This document shows, in pieces, positions 54,358 through 63,299 of a DNA stretch of 64,000 nucleotides. Under the pieces are notes generated by a model that was given only the letters and a program-made list of their open reading frames with translations, searched no databases and was not told where the DNA came from. A program made the position numbers and the translations under genes. The stretch's first letter is position 1. Each line of letters opens with the position of its first letter. The stretch is from Desulfonatronum lacustre DSM 10312 (lineage in GTDB: Bacteria; Desulfobacterota; Desulfovibrionia; Desulfovibrionales; Desulfonatronaceae), in contig NZ_KI912608.1 in NCBI RefSeq assembly GCF_000519265.1, forward strand, positions 1,367,582-1,431,581, in the 5' to 3' direction.

Positions 54358-55692
54358 ATGCCCTTCATCCCCCAAACATCGCCCGAACAACTGATCGACA
54401 TCCAGACCGCCGGGCTGCGCTGGACCGTGGAACACGCCTACGCGGGCAGCCCGTTTTACCGTGAGCGCATGGACCAGGCCGGAGTGCGGCCCGAGGACGT
54501 CCGGACTCTGGACGATCTGCACCGCCTGCCCTTTTGCGACGCCGGGGATTTGCAGACCGGCTACCCGTACCCCCTGCGCAGCGTGCCCTTCGAGGACATC
54601 GTCCGCATCCACGCCTCTTCCGGCACCACGGGCAAGCGCAAGGTGCTCTGCTACACCCAGCGGGACATTGACGACTGGCGGAATATGTTCGCCCGCTGCT
54701 ACGAGCTGGCCGGGCTGACCCCGGCGGACCGGGTCCAGATCGCCGTGGGCTACGGACTGTGGACCGCGGGGGCCGGATTTCAGCTCGGGTGCGAGCGGTT
54801 CGGGGCCATGGCCGTGCCCCTGGGGCCGGCCAATTCGGACATGCACTGCGAAATGATGGTGGACATGGAAACCACGGTCTTTTGCGCCACGGCCTCCATG
54901 GCCCTGCTCATGGCCGAGGAGCTGCACCGCCGGGGCCTGATCGACCGGGTCAAGGTCTCCAAGATCATCCTCGGCGCGGAACGCCACGGCGACTCCATGC
55001 GCCAGCGGATCAAGGAACTGCTGGGCGTGGAGCACATCTTCGACATCTACGGCCTGACCGAACTCTATGGTCCGGGCACGGGGCTGGACTGCGCATTGCA
55101 CCGGGGCATCCATTACTGGGCCGACTATTTCATCCTGGAAATCCTGGACCCGGTCACCCTGGAGCCGGTCCCACCCGGTGAACCCGGCGAAATGGTCGTC
55201 ACCACCCTGCGCAAACAGGCCGCCCCGCTGATCCGCTACCGCACCCACGACGTAAGCCGCCTGATCCCCGGCGAGTGCCCCTGCGGCGTGGATTTTCCGC
55301 TACATGACCGGGTCCTGGGCCGTACGGACGACATGTTCATCTACCGGGCCGTGAACATCTACCCCGGCCAGATCGACGACGTGCTCAGCCGCATCCCCGG
55401 CCTGGGCAGCGAATATCAGATCCACCTGCTCCACCGGGACGACGGTCGAGACATCATGACCCTGAAGGTGGAACGCGGGCCCAACGTGGACGCCTCCGCG
55501 GACAAGGACCTGGCCGAGGCCGTGGCCGGAGAGATCCGACGCAAAATCATGGTCCGCTCCCAGGTCGAAATCCTGGATTACGCGGCCTTGCCCCGTACCG
55601 AGCGCAAGAGCAAACGGGTCTTCGACCATCGGGAAAGCATGTCCAGCTTTTTGGACCAGGCCGAGGCCAAGACCGAGACCAAGACCGGGTGA
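54358..55692 (+). CDS. Phenylacetate-CoA ligase family protein
   Basis: 444 residues from the ATG at 54358 (MPFIPQTSPEQLID). It is an adenylate-forming ligase of the PaaK branch: YAGSPFYRERM at the N-terminus, the P-loop IHASSGTTGKRKVLCYT (about 82-98), FDIYGLTELYGPG, and RTDDMFIYRAVNIYPGQID before the C-terminal domain. PaaK activates phenylacetate, but in anaerobes many paralogues act on other aryl or indole acids, so the substrate is open. An upstream ATG at 54280 would add 26 residues, mostly DFDLDFDFDFDE encoded by fold-back copy 8. Confidence 0.88.
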   Translation: MPFIPQTSPEQLIDIQTAGLRWTVEHAYAGSPFYRERMDQAGVRPEDVRTLDDLHRLPFCDAGDLQTGYPYPLRSVPFEDIVRIHASSGTTGKRKVLCYTQRDIDDWRNMFARCYELAGLTPADRVQIAVGYGLWTAGAGFQLGCERFGAMAVPLGPANSDMHCEMMVDMETTVFCATASMALLMAEELHRRGLIDRVKVSKIILGAERHGDSMRQRIKELLGVEHIFDIYGLTELYGPGTGLDCALHRGIHYWADYFILEILDPVTLEPVPPGEPGEMVVTTLRKQAAPLIRYRTHDVSRLIPGECPCGVDFPLHDRVLGRTDDMFIYRAVNIYPGQIDDVLSRIPGLGSEYQIHLLHRDDGRDIMTLKVERGPNVDASADKDLAEAVAGEIRRKIMVRSQVEILDYAALPRTERKSKRVFDHRESMSSFLDQAEAKTETKTG

Positions 55693-55697
55693 ACGTG

Positions 55698-56210
55698 ATG
55701 AGCGCAGCTTCCCAAGCCCCTTCAGAGCGCCCTCTCTACCGCCATACCCAACGCGGCACCCTGATGATCGCCTCTTTCGTGCTGGCCGGGGCCTTTGTCC
55801 TGCATCAGCTGATCCAGGGCGGAGCGTCCTGGCTCTGGGCGCTGCTGGCCGTGGCCGTGGCAATCGGCTTCACCTTTTCCAGCCTGACCGTGACCATCAC
55901 CTCCTCCGTGCTGACCGCCGCCTTCACGCCTGGCTGGCCACGCAAGGTTGAGCGCCTGGAAAACATTGCCCAGGCCCGCGTGGTCCGCAACCCGTGGTAC
56001 TACGGCTGGGGCATCCGCCTCACGCCCCACGGAACGCTCTACAACGTCTCCGGCCTGGACGCCGTGGAAATCCGCACCAACCAAGGCAAAACCTTCCGCA
56101 TCGGCACGGACGAACCTGAAGCGATGGTTCAAGCGATACAGAGGGCAACCGGGCGCTCTGTCGGCATGGAGTCGAAGCCGGGAGCATATCCTTCTCCGCA
56201 AGTGAAATGA
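55698..56210 (+). CDS. Small membrane protein, bacterial PH-like, unknown
   Basis: 170 residues from the ATG at 55698. Two membrane helices (MIASFVLAGAFVLHQLI and LWALLAVAVAIGFTF, about 23-60) precede a soluble part: SSLTVTITSSVLTAAFTPG, ENIAQARVVRNPWYYGWGIRLTPHGTLYNVSG and VEIRTNQGKTFRIGTDEPEAM. This pattern resembles the bacterial PH-domain membrane proteins seen in many genomes, with no assigned role. It follows the PaaK-type gene at once and its stop overlaps the next toxin gene start by four bases. Confidence 0.7.
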   Translation: MSAASQAPSERPLYRHTQRGTLMIASFVLAGAFVLHQLIQGGASWLWALLAVAVAIGFTFSSLTVTITSSVLTAAFTPGWPRKVERLENIAQARVVRNPWYYGWGIRLTPHGTLYNVSGLDAVEIRTNQGKTFRIGTDEPEAMVQAIQRATGRSVGMESKPGAYPSPQVK

Positions 56211-56485
56211 TCACCAGCTTTTCGCATAAAGGTCTTGCCGAGTTGTTTGCAAAGGGGTTCACGAAAAAGATCAATCCGGAACTCCATGCTCGGATACTTC
56301 GACGCCTGGAAGTGCTGGATCAAGCCGAGACATTGCGAGACCTTCACTTGCCGGGCTTCTTCTGTCATCCTCTTCAAGGAGAACCACCAAAGCGTTACAG
56401 CATATCCGTGAATGGTCCATGGCGCATCACGTTTGAATGGCAAGACGGAAATGTTCTCCGCGCCGACCTTGAGCAGTACCACTGA
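56207..56485 (+). CDS. higB: HigB-type toxin, second locus
   Basis: 92 residues. SHKGLAELFAKGFTKKINPELHARILRRLEVLDQA, then LPGFFCHPLQGEPPKRYSISVNGPWRITFEWQDG and ADLEQYH is the classical plasmid-type HigB (RelE fold, mRNA interferase). The Arg in GPWRITF and the His near the end are the active-site positions. Its ATG overlaps the stop of the membrane-protein gene (ATGA), and the antitoxin follows after 13 bases. Confidence 0.93.
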   Translation: MITSFSHKGLAELFAKGFTKKINPELHARILRRLEVLDQAETLRDLHLPGFFCHPLQGEPPKRYSISVNGPWRITFEWQDGNVLRADLEQYH

Positions 56486-56498
56486 AGGAGTTTATAGC

Positions 56499-56828
56499 AT
56501 GTCTGAATATTTCGTTAATCGCCCACTCCACCGCGCTCCGGTCCACCCTGGAGAAATTTTGCGTGAAGACGTTTTGGAGCAGTTGGGAATTTCGACGCAT
56601 GAAGCGGCGGAACGACTCGGCGTTTCCCATCAGCATCTGCGCCAAATACTTGACTGCTCTCACCCCATCACGGCCGAAATGGCTTTGCGAATCGGCAAGT
56701 TCGCTGGGAATGGGCCGGGGATTTGGCTTAGATTACAACAGAATTATGATATTTGGATGGCGGAACAGCGCCTTTCCGATGAGCTGTCTCGTATCGAAAC
56801 AGCCTCCGTGCCTTGTTACACCGCTTGA
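56499..56828 (+). CDS. higA: HigA-type antitoxin, second locus
   Basis: 109 residues from the ATG at 56499, with AAGGAG upstream. APVHPGEILREDVLEQLGISTHEAAERLGVSHQHLRQIL is the HigA helix-turn-helix, and GIWLRLQQNYDIWMAEQRL follows as in the VapI/HigA family. It neutralises HigB and represses the operon. This second pair is of a different HigBA subtype from the one at 17148-17738. Confidence 0.94.
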   Translation: MSEYFVNRPLHRAPVHPGEILREDVLEQLGISTHEAAERLGVSHQHLRQILDCSHPITAEMALRIGKFAGNGPGIWLRLQQNYDIWMAEQRLSDELSRIETASVPCYTA

Positions 56829-56869
56829 CCCCACAACCTTCAACCCCACTGTATTGGGAGGAATAATCA

Positions 56870-57946
56870 ATGGATATCCGCATCGAACCGGCCCCGGAGG
56901 CCCAACGTCGCGGCAAGCCGACGGACGAGAGCAAGCTGGTCTTCGGCAATACCTTCAGCGACCACATGTTCCGGCTGGACTACCGTGAGCCCCAGGGCTG
57001 GGTGGACGCGCGGGTCGCGCCGTACCAGAACATCACCCTTGATCCGGCGGCCATGGTCCTGCATTACGGCCAGGGCATCTTCGAGGGCATGAAGGCCTAC
57101 CGCTGTCGCGACGGTCGGATTCACCTGTTCCGGCCTTTCCAGAATTTCGAGCGCATGAACCGCTCGGCCACCCGGCTGTGCATGCCCACCATCGACGTGA
57201 ATGACCAGCTTGCCGCCCTGGAGACACTGCTGCGCGTGGACCACGGCTGGATTCCCCATAGCATGGGCTCGTCCCTGTACATCCGCCCGACCATGATCGC
57301 CTCGGAACCGCACATCGGGGTCCGACCTGCCAAGGAATACATCTACTACATCATCACCGGACCGGTGGGCGCCTACTACGCCGAGGGCTTCAGCCCCGTG
57401 AGCATCTACGTGTCCGACGAGTTCGTACGGGCCGTGCGCGGCGGCGTGGGCGAGGCCAAGACCATGGGCAACTACGCGGCCAGCCTCTTCGCCGCCGAAG
57501 TGGCCAAGAAGAAAGGCTTCACCCAGGTGCTCTGGCTGGACGGCATCGAACGAAAGTACATCGAGGAAGTGGGGACCATGAACATCTTTTTCCGGATCGG
57601 AGACACCCTGGTCACCCCGCCCCTGACCGGCTCCATCCTGCCGGGCATTACCCGGGATTCAGTCCTGACCCTGGCCAAAAAATGGGGAATGGACGTCCAG
57701 GAACGGCTGATCGACATCCAGGAGTGCGTGGACGCCATCCAAAGCGGAACCATGACCGAAATCTTCGGTTCCGGCACCGCCGCGGTCATTTCCCCGGTGG
57801 GCTCCATTTCCTACAAGGACAAAAAATACACGGTCCGGGACGGCGGCGTGGGCGACCTCGCCCGGCGGCTGCATGACGAGATCGTGGGTATCCAGTACGG
57901 CGAAAAGGAAGATGTATTTGGCTGGGTGCATGAAGTGAAAATCTAA
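56870..57946 (+). CDS. ilvE: Branched-chain amino acid aminotransferase
   Basis: 358 residues, the longer (type II) form. [42 protein letters not shown] and the PLP Lys in [14 protein letters not shown] (about 199-212) are typical, as is [19 protein letters not shown]. It exchanges amino groups between glutamate and Leu, Ile or Val. GGGAGG lies 9 bases before the ATG. It is followed after 14 bases by the cyclophilin gene. Confidence 0.95.
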   Translation: MDIRIEPAPEAQRRGKPTDESKLVFGNTFSDHMFRLDYREPQGWVDARVAPYQNITLDPAAMVLHYGQGIFEGMKAYRCRDGRIHLFRPFQNFERMNRSATRLCMPTIDVNDQLAALETLLRVDHGWIPHSMGSSLYIRPTMIASEPHIGVRPAKEYIYYIITGPVGAYYAEGFSPVSIYVSDEFVRAVRGGVGEAKTMGNYAASLFAAEVAKKKGFTQVLWLDGIERKYIEEVGTMNIFFRIGDTLVTPPLTGSILPGITRDSVLTLAKKWGMDVQERLIDIQECVDAIQSGTMTEIFGSGTAAVISPVGSISYKDKKYTVRDGGVGDLARRLHDEIVGIQYGEKEDVFGWVHEVKI

Positions 57947-57960
57947 CCGAGGCCATAGCC

Positions 57961-58605
57961 ATGACGCGAAACACCCCAAAGCCCGGCACACGGGCGACGC
58001 GAATTCTGTCTGCCCTGATCCTGGCCCTGGTTCTGGCCATAATCCCCTTGGCGGCATCCGCCCAGGACGCCGCCTCACCCGCCCCCGAGGGGGCTCAACC
58101 GTTGGAGAAGATGATGACCAAAGTCGTGATGACTACCAGCCATGGAGCGTTCACCATTGAGCTGGACGCTGAAAAAGCGCCGATAACCGTGGAGAATTTT
58201 CTGCGTTACGTGGATGATGGCTTTTTCCAAAACACCATTTTTCACCGCGTGATCCCCGGCTTCATGATCCAGGGCGGCGGCATGACCGAGGACATGACGC
58301 CCAAAAGCGGCCATCCGCCTATCAAGAACGAGGCGGACAACGGCCTGAAAAACCTGCGCGGCACCCTGGCCATGGCCCGCACCGCGGACATCAACAGCGC
58401 CACCAGCCAGTTCTTCATCAACCTCAAGGACAACGCCTTCCTGGACCATGGTGGCCGGGACTTCGGCTACGCCGTGTTCGGCAAAGTGGTGGAGGGAATG
58501 GACGTGGTGGACGCCATCGCCGGAGTCAAGACCGGTAACAAGAGCATGCACCAGGACGTCCCGGTGGAACCGGTGCTGATCACGGACGCTGTCCGCGCCG
58601 AGTAG
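57961..58605 (+). CDS. Exported peptidyl-prolyl isomerase (cyclophilin)
   Basis: 214 residues. A signal peptide ([19 protein letters not shown], cleavage near 34) is followed by a single cyclophilin domain (about 52-212): [63 protein letters not shown] and [17 protein letters not shown]. The catalytic Arg and the Phe and Met of the [11 protein letters not shown] strand are all present. It should speed folding of periplasmic proteins. It probably shares a transcript with ilvE and ends at the terminator 58653-58723. Confidence 0.94.
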   Translation: MTRNTPKPGTRATRILSALILALVLAIIPLAASAQDAASPAPEGAQPLEKMMTKVVMTTSHGAFTIELDAEKAPITVENFLRYVDDGFFQNTIFHRVIPGFMIQGGGMTEDMTPKSGHPPIKNEADNGLKNLRGTLAMARTADINSATSQFFINLKDNAFLDHGGRDFGYAVFGKVVEGMDVVDAIAGVKTGNKSMHQDVPVEPVLITDAVRAE

Positions 58606-58652
58606 TAGCCGCAGGGAAATCCGCCGGACGCTCGCTGGCGAGCTCGCCCCAC

Positions 58653-58723
58653 AAAAAAGGTCGCTCACTGAAACCGACCAGCCATGCTTGGCTGGATGCA
58701 GGTTTCACGAGCGACCTTTTTTT
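58653..58723. terminator. Long structured bidirectional terminator
   Basis: AAAAAAGGTCGCTC and GAGCGACCTTTTTTT pair at the base. Inside are GAAACC/GGTTTC and CCAGCC/GGCTGG stems, giving one long jointed hairpin. It has T-runs on both strands and separates the plus-strand cyclophilin from the minus-strand antitoxin-like genes. Confidence 0.88.
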
Positions 58724-58773
58724 ATCTCCCGATCCGAGAGTGCTCCACCTCGGCATACCCGCCGGGATGTATG

Positions 58774-58986
58774 TCAACGCTGTACATTGGCGTTCCGGTA
58801 GAGTCGATCTCGCACCTCTTCCCACGGAACGCATTTTACGGTGCCGTTGTCGATTTCGTGCAACCGCTTATCGATCTCCGTCCGCCAAGCAAGTTCGACC
58901 TCCCTGTCCGTGGGAACATCGAGACTTGCAATCAGCGCCTCGGCGATCCGTGCCTGGTCAGTCTCCGATTGCTTGAAAGCGCACAT
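58774..58986 (-). CDS. Addiction-module component (TIGR02574-like), orphan
   Basis: 70 residues. IAEALIASLDVPTDREVELAWRTEIDKRLHEIDNGTVKCVPWEEVRDRL follows the pattern of the TIGR02574 putative addiction-module proteins (ELLdSLd...veaaWleEIerRlaEid.Gkv..vpWeeV). These normally precede a RelE-like toxin gene, but here a terminator follows and no toxin is present. The ATG overlaps the stop of the upstream gene by one base, so the two are coupled. Confidence 0.8.
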   Translation of the reverse strand: MCAFKQSETDQARIAEALIASLDVPTDREVELAWRTEIDKRLHEIDNGTVKCVPWEEVRDRLYRNANVQR

Positions 58987-59288
58987 CAGCGCGGCCGCTG
59001 GGCTGACTTGAGTGCGGAGATGTCCTTGAGTCCGCCGGAAACAAACTTGTGCAGGACACTGGACACCAGGGACTGGTAGGGAAGCCCCTCCTCCAGCGCC
59101 CGGCGCTGAAGTGCTTCCAAATCCCGGCTGGAGATTCGGACATGAATGCGCTTGTCTTTCTTGAACGTTTCTTCTGCTGCCCTGGCAAGAGACTCCCTCC
59201 GGTCGGCATTCAGATCCGATTCAAACCCACCTGACTCATAAGCTTCCAGCAACTCTTGCTCTTCCGGGTCCAATCTTGTCTTGGTCAT
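58986..59288 (-). CDS. CopG-like antitoxin, orphan
   Basis: 100 residues from the ATG at 59288. LDPEEQELLEAYESGGFES precedes a ribbon-helix-helix-like end: KDKRIHVRISSRDLEALQRRALEEGLPYQSLVSSVLHKFVSG. This form is typical of CopG-family antitoxins of RelE- or BrnT-like toxins. No toxin gene lies on either side; the next gene is another antitoxin-like protein. It may be a relic or the antitoxin of a toxin elsewhere. Confidence 0.8.
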   Translation of the reverse strand: MTKTRLDPEEQELLEAYESGGFESDLNADRRESLARAAEETFKKDKRIHVRISSRDLEALQRRALEEGLPYQSLVSSVLHKFVSGGLKDISALKSAQRPR

Positions 59289-59341
59289 ACTCAACGTTTG
59301 AGCTGCATCGCCTCCGTAGCAGGTCGGCTGCAGCAAAGAGT

Positions 59342-59686
59342 TTAGGCCTCATCGCTGGGAAAGACGACGGGGACCGAGAACTTTATCCGCGAGTGCGAGG
59401 ACGACTCTCCATGCGACGAACCTTGGGAACCAAGGCCGACAGTCCCGAGAAAGACACCGATTCCGCCTTTGGTGTCTTTGGCGCTCGCCTCGGCAAGAGC
59501 GATGTCAAACTCAACCGTTGTGACAGGACGGTCCTTTTCGTCGGTGATCACCTTCGCATCTTTGACATGACCATAGACGCGGTTTGAGCCGACGTTGGCT
59601 CCGTGCTTGTGCGCTTCTGGGCGGGCATCGGCAACGCCCGCGATTATGTCGGCGAGCGCGGTCTTGACGAACTCTTGAAGATTCAC
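59342..59686 (-). CDS. Small conserved protein, trypco2-like
   Basis: 114 residues from the GTG at 59686, with GGAG six bases upstream; a TTG four codons earlier is possible. LQEFVKTALADIIAGVADAR is a helix. VTTVEFDIALAEA, GGIGVFLGTVGLGSQGSS and SRIKFSVPVVFPS are three strands typical of a widespread family of small proteins resembling the trypsin-co-occurring domain 2. Those domains occur in predicted bacterial conflict and signalling systems. No protease or effector gene is beside it here, so its role is unknown. The family call is from memory of the pattern. Confidence 0.65.
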   Translation of the reverse strand: MNLQEFVKTALADIIAGVADARPEAHKHGANVGSNRVYGHVKDAKVITDEKDRPVTTVEFDIALAEASAKDTKGGIGVFLGTVGLGSQGSSHGESSSHSRIKFSVPVVFPSDEA

Positions 59687-59862
59687 ATTCGACTCCAATG
59701 GGGTAACTTAACAACAAATACATTCTACAGTCTGCTGAAAAACAGTAAATACTACTCTCCATCAACCGTTCCCGTATCGGACATCGCAAAGTATCTTGAA
59801 CACCTGACCAGATCAAGGGAGCAGTGGCGGATTGAACAATCCAAGTTGCGAGGACATGCCGA

Positions 59863-59900
59863 AGCCGGACCCCAGGCCGGTGTTTCGGCGGGGTCCGGCC
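59863..59900 (-). terminator. GC-rich hairpin after the ABC operon
   Basis: AAGCCGGACCCC and GGGGTCCGGCC pair around CAGGCCGGTGTTTCGGC. No T-run follows on the minus strand, so it may be a weak terminator or an mRNA-stabilising hairpin. Confidence 0.5.
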
Positions 59901-59910
59901 AAGGACGGCG

Positions 59911-61197
59911 CTATGAAGTGCGGCGTCCAGGCTGGAGGAACAGCACGGCCAACAGCCCGATGAAGCCGGTCAAGGCAACGGGGATAAGGTCCGCAAGTCC
60001 CGGCAGGGTTTCGTTGCGGGCGCGACGGATCAGCAGGAGGGCGGCCAGGGCCGTCAGGATTCCGCCGATGGACCAGGGGCCGCCGAGCTGGATGTGAGGG
60101 TCGGCTTGGCCGCGCCAGGGGCTTTGTAGGTGCAGCTCGACGGGGAAGAGAAACTCGCGCATCCGGAGAACCCAGGATGGTGAGGAGTCCCGGCGGGGGA
60201 GCTCGAATCGGTGGAGGGGTTCGTAGGCCGTGTTCATGGCCACGCCGAATACGCTGCTGGCCGAGCTGACGGTGACGGTTCGGTACAGGGGATCGATGAG
60301 CAGTTTGAAGTCCATGCGGGCGGGATCGTAGCCTTGCACCGGCAGGTGAATCAGCCGGTAGTCGTCCCAGGCAATCAGGAACGCTTCGCCCTGCCTGGTG
60401 ATGATCACCCCGTGAAACTCCCGGCGCTCGTTCTCGTTGACGATGATGTCCAGCACGTCCAGGGACGGATCAATGGCCGTGGCGACCACCTCGGGCTGGT
60501 TCAGGACCCGTTTGACGTGGAATATCCGCCCCACGGCGTCACGGATGAAGTAGCCGTCGTCAAAGGGCTTCAGGTTCGTGGGCTTGCCGCCGATCACCGT
60601 GGCCGGGAAGAAAAAACCTTGCTCCTTGAGGGCATTGGTGAAGATTTCCGTCAGGTCGTGGTCGATGCGGTTGAAATCCGCATTGAGGAATTCCATGGCC
60701 GAATCCGTGAACCGGAACATCTCCACGGGAAAGCGCATCATGGCGATTGCCGGGTCGATGTTGAACAGCGGATAGAGGTCGATGCGCGGGTGATGGCCGC
60801 GCAGGTGGCGGGCCCGGATTTCCAGGCCCTGGCGGTCGGCGGCAATGGCTTCCGTGTCGAAGGTTCGCCCGGCGATGGTCATGGGCAGCAGGTTGCGCCG
60901 TTCCAGATTGCGAAAATAGACAAAGGGCAGTTGATCCTCGAACTCCTGCCGACTGTAGTCGCGGCCCTGTTCATCCCGATACACGAATTGGTGGCCTCCC
61001 AGGGACTCTTGATAGATGAAGCCTTCCGAAAGCGGACTGTAAAACAGCAGCGGCTCGTCCCCTCCGGATCCCGCGACCTTGTTGAAAATCGCGGGCAGAA
61101 GAAAGCTCAGGGCCAAGACAGCCAGGACGGCCAGGACCGTCGTGCTCCACCGCGAGACCGGGGTCAGCACGCGGGACGGTATAAGTGGGGACATCAC
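59911..61197 (-). CDS. DUF4857 membrane protein of an ABC exporter
   Basis: 428 residues. One N-terminal membrane helix (STTVLAVLAVLALSFLLPAIF, about 18-38) is followed by a large soluble part with many beta-like stretches (GFIYQESLGGHQFVYRDEQGRDYSRQEFE; LPFVYFRNLERRNLLPMTIAG). Two helices close it (IGGILTALAALLLIRR; LIPVALTGFIGLLAVLFL). It fits the DUF4857 group, which accompanies a two-gene ABC transporter. Its start overlaps the permease stop by four bases. Substrate unknown. Confidence 0.8.
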   Translation of the reverse strand: MMSPLIPSRVLTPVSRWSTTVLAVLAVLALSFLLPAIFNKVAGSGGDEPLLFYSPLSEGFIYQESLGGHQFVYRDEQGRDYSRQEFEDQLPFVYFRNLERRNLLPMTIAGRTFDTEAIAADRQGLEIRARHLRGHHPRIDLYPLFNIDPAIAMMRFPVEMFRFTDSAMEFLNADFNRIDHDLTEIFTNALKEQGFFFPATVIGGKPTNLKPFDDGYFIRDAVGRIFHVKRVLNQPEVVATAIDPSLDVLDIIVNENERREFHGVIITRQGEAFLIAWDDYRLIHLPVQGYDPARMDFKLLIDPLYRTVTVSSASSVFGVAMNTAYEPLHRFELPRRDSSPSWVLRMREFLFPVELHLQSPWRGQADPHIQLGGPWSIGGILTALAALLLIRRARNETLPGLADLIPVALTGFIGLLAVLFLQPGRRTS

Positions 61198-61862
61198 GCG
61201 CCTCCCTGGTGAAATCGGCGGCAGGGTTCAAAGACGCCAAGCAGCGCCAAGGGCAAAAGAATCACCAGCCAGGGCAAGGCCGGGGTGAACCAGCCGTAAC
61301 CGAGGCCCATCAGGAGGACGAAAGCCGCCGTCCCGTACATGAGCCCCAGGAACAGGCGTCGCGGCCAACCGGGCTCCAGGAACAGGACCGCCGCTCCCAG
61401 GTAGCCCATCAGCCCGGCCGCGTACCAGGGAGCCATGGTCGCCAATGCGGACAGGCTCACCTCGGCGGGAAAATATCTGGTCATGGTCAGATGGGTCAGT
61501 CCGGCGACCATCCCGATCACGACCAGGACATGCCCCAGGCCCGCCAGCAGGCACCAGACAAGCATGGTTTCCCTGGCAACGGGCAGATGCAGGGCGATGC
61601 GCATCCGGCGGCCCAGCAGTTCGGGAACGAACTGGGCCGCGGCCAGGGCCAGGCCCGTGAGCAACGGCAGGTGGCGCATCTGATACTGGAACACGGTCTG
61701 GAGATGAACGGCCTGGTACCAGACCATCTGGGCGTGCTCCGTGTTCATCTGCTGCCGGATGTCCAGGAACACCTTGACGCAGAACGCCACGTTCACGGCC
61801 AGGGCCGCCAGAAACACCCAGCGCAGTTTCAGCCCTTCCTTGAGCAGTATGGATCGAATCAT
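61194..61862 (-). CDS. ABC transporter membrane subunit
   Basis: 222 residues with six hydrophobic helices (VFLAALAVNVAFCVKVFL; LPLLTGLALAAAQFVPELL; TMLVWCLLAGLGHVLVVIGMVAG; PWYAAGLMGYLGAAVLFLE; LFLGLMYGTAAFVLLMGLGY; LPWLVILLPLALLGVF). The GRRMRIALHLPV loop between helices 2 and 3 resembles ABC-2-type permeases. It lies 12 bases after the ATPase gene and overlaps the DUF4857 gene, so the three proteins should form one complex. Confidence 0.82.
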   Translation of the reverse strand: MIRSILLKEGLKLRWVFLAALAVNVAFCVKVFLDIRQQMNTEHAQMVWYQAVHLQTVFQYQMRHLPLLTGLALAAAQFVPELLGRRMRIALHLPVARETMLVWCLLAGLGHVLVVIGMVAGLTHLTMTRYFPAEVSLSALATMAPWYAAGLMGYLGAAVLFLEPGWPRRLFLGLMYGTAAFVLLMGLGYGWFTPALPWLVILLPLALLGVFEPCRRFHQGGA

Positions 61863-61874
61863 TCCCCCTCCCGG

Positions 61875-62756
61875 TCAATATTTGCCCATCAGGCCGATAA
61901 ATCCATCCTCCAGGCTCATGGACGCTCGGCAAAGCTCCAAGGGTTGGATGCCCAGGCCGACCAGATGGCGCTCCACGGTCTGGATGTCTTCGTAGGAATA
62001 CACCGAAATTTTTGTCCCCCGCCGTTCAAAGCCCTTGATCACCTCGTCCTGGGGCGGTTCGGCCACGGTTTCGCCGTGAAAGACGTACTTGCAAAACGTG
62101 CCCATGAACTCGTCCAGACCGACCTGCATGATCTCGCCCCGGTCGATGAAGATGATGGAGTCCACCAGTTGCTCCAGATCCTGGACAATGTGACTGGTGA
62201 CGAAGATGGTCTTGCCCTTCCCGGCCGCGAAATCGTGCAGCACGTCCAGGAACAGCCGCCGGTATCCGGCGTCCAGGCCCATGGAATAGTCGTCCAGGAT
62301 CAGCAGGTCCGGGTCCTGGGCCAGGATCACGCCCAGGACCACCTGGGAACGCTGGCCGCAGGACATGTTGCCCACCTTGTGGTCCAGGGGCAGGCCCATC
62401 TTGTTCACCAGCCCGAAAAACACCTCCGGATTCCAACGGGGATAGAAACCGCGATAAAAACGTTCGGTCTGGGCGATGGTCATGAACTCATAGGCCAGGT
62501 GCCCTTCGTGGAGCAGGCCGATCCGGGCACGCACGGACGGAGGCAGGTCGTGGGAATCCTCGCCCAGCACCAGGCACTCTCCCTTGAAGGGTTTGAGAAA
62601 GCCCATCAGGATGTTCACCAACGTGGTCTTGCCCTGCCCGTTCTTGCCCAACAATCCGCAGACCGACCCCTCCGGGACGCTGAAATTGAGGTTCTCGTAG
62701 ATCGTTCGTCCGTCGTACCGGTGGCCCAGGCCGCGGACCTCGATGGCGTTGCTCAT
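61875..62756 (-). CDS. ABC transporter ATP-binding protein
   Basis: 293 residues. Walker A GKNGQGKTTLVN (about 38-49), Q-loop region MGFLKPFKGE, a signature that is altered to MSCGQRSQVVLG (normally LSGGQ), Walker B LLILDDYSMGLD with Asp rather than Glu after the Walker B Asp, and the switch His in IFVTSHIVQDLE. The Walker B Glu-to-Asp change may slow hydrolysis. A C-terminal part of about 80 residues (FCKYVFHGETVAEPP onward) is typical of exporter ATPases. Its start overlaps the stop of the upstream periplasmic-protein gene (ATGA). Confidence 0.92.
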   Translation of the reverse strand: MSNAIEVRGLGHRYDGRTIYENLNFSVPEGSVCGLLGKNGQGKTTLVNILMGFLKPFKGECLVLGEDSHDLPPSVRARIGLLHEGHLAYEFMTIAQTERFYRGFYPRWNPEVFFGLVNKMGLPLDHKVGNMSCGQRSQVVLGVILAQDPDLLILDDYSMGLDAGYRRLFLDVLHDFAAGKGKTIFVTSHIVQDLEQLVDSIIFIDRGEIMQVGLDEFMGTFCKYVFHGETVAEPPQDEVIKGFERRGTKISVYSYEDIQTVERHLVGLGIQPLELCRASMSLEDGFIGLMGKY

Positions 62757-63076
62757 TGGGCGATCCGGCTGCCCGGCACCCGCAATTGATGCTCGGGGCC
62801 CGCGTCAAAGACCACGAGGAAATCCGCTCGGGGCTTCATGAAGGTGAATTCCGAGCTGTCATCCATTCGGCCTTCCTGCAACACGCGCCCATCCGGGGAC
62901 TTGATCCGCATGATCACCCCGGCGGCGGACGAACCGTCGGAAAATCCGCCCTGGCAGGTGATGGAATTGTCGCCGTTGTCCATGCACAGACAAAGCGGCA
63001 TATGCGCCCAGGCTGGGGAACCGGCTGAGAGCAGCAAAGCAAATGCCAGACAAATGATCGTTCTTTTCAAAATCAT
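62753..63076 (-). CDS. Small periplasmic protein, first gene of the ABC operon
   Basis: 107 residues with a signal peptide (MILKRTIICLAFALLLSAGSPAWA). The mature part, MPLCLCMDNGDNSITCQGGFSDGSSAAGV, then IRIKSPDGRVL-like MRIKSPDGRVLQEGRMDDSSEFTFMKP and FLVVFDAGPEHQLRVPG, looks like one immunoglobulin-like or carboxypeptidase-regulatory-like domain with a Cys cluster (CLC, C). It may bind the transporter's substrate, perhaps a metal. GAGG precedes the ATG. No known family is certain. Confidence 0.72.
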   Translation of the reverse strand: MILKRTIICLAFALLLSAGSPAWAHMPLCLCMDNGDNSITCQGGFSDGSSAAGVIMRIKSPDGRVLQEGRMDDSSEFTFMKPRADFLVVFDAGPEHQLRVPGSRIAQ

Positions 63077-63163
63077 CCTACACCTCGATGTATTTATTCT
63101 TGTAGTCCAGTCGCGAAAACCAGATTAATCATATCAATCACCAAACCCAAAAAGTCAATGGTG

Positions 63164-63180
63164 ATGAAAACAATTTTCAT
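63164..63180. promoter_or_regulatory. Palindrome ATGAAAA-CAA-TTTTCAT in divergent promoter region
   Basis: A perfect 7-3-7 inverted repeat in the AT-rich 223-base gap between the ABC operon and the P-type ATPase. It is placed to control either or both, as Fur-like or other metal regulators do. Confidence 0.5.
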
Positions 63181-63299
63181 AATACTGATTTTAATTTGAT
63201 GTCACTTCTTTACAACCCACAAACTATTCGCTAGTCAAAAATCTTTACACTCAAACAATATTTCCAAACACAAACCTGCTTCACTATCCGGAGTTGACC

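Noticed and set aside
59603-60097. Plus-strand frame across the gap before the ABC operon
   Set aside because: It overlaps two supported minus-strand genes and shows no recognisable motif.
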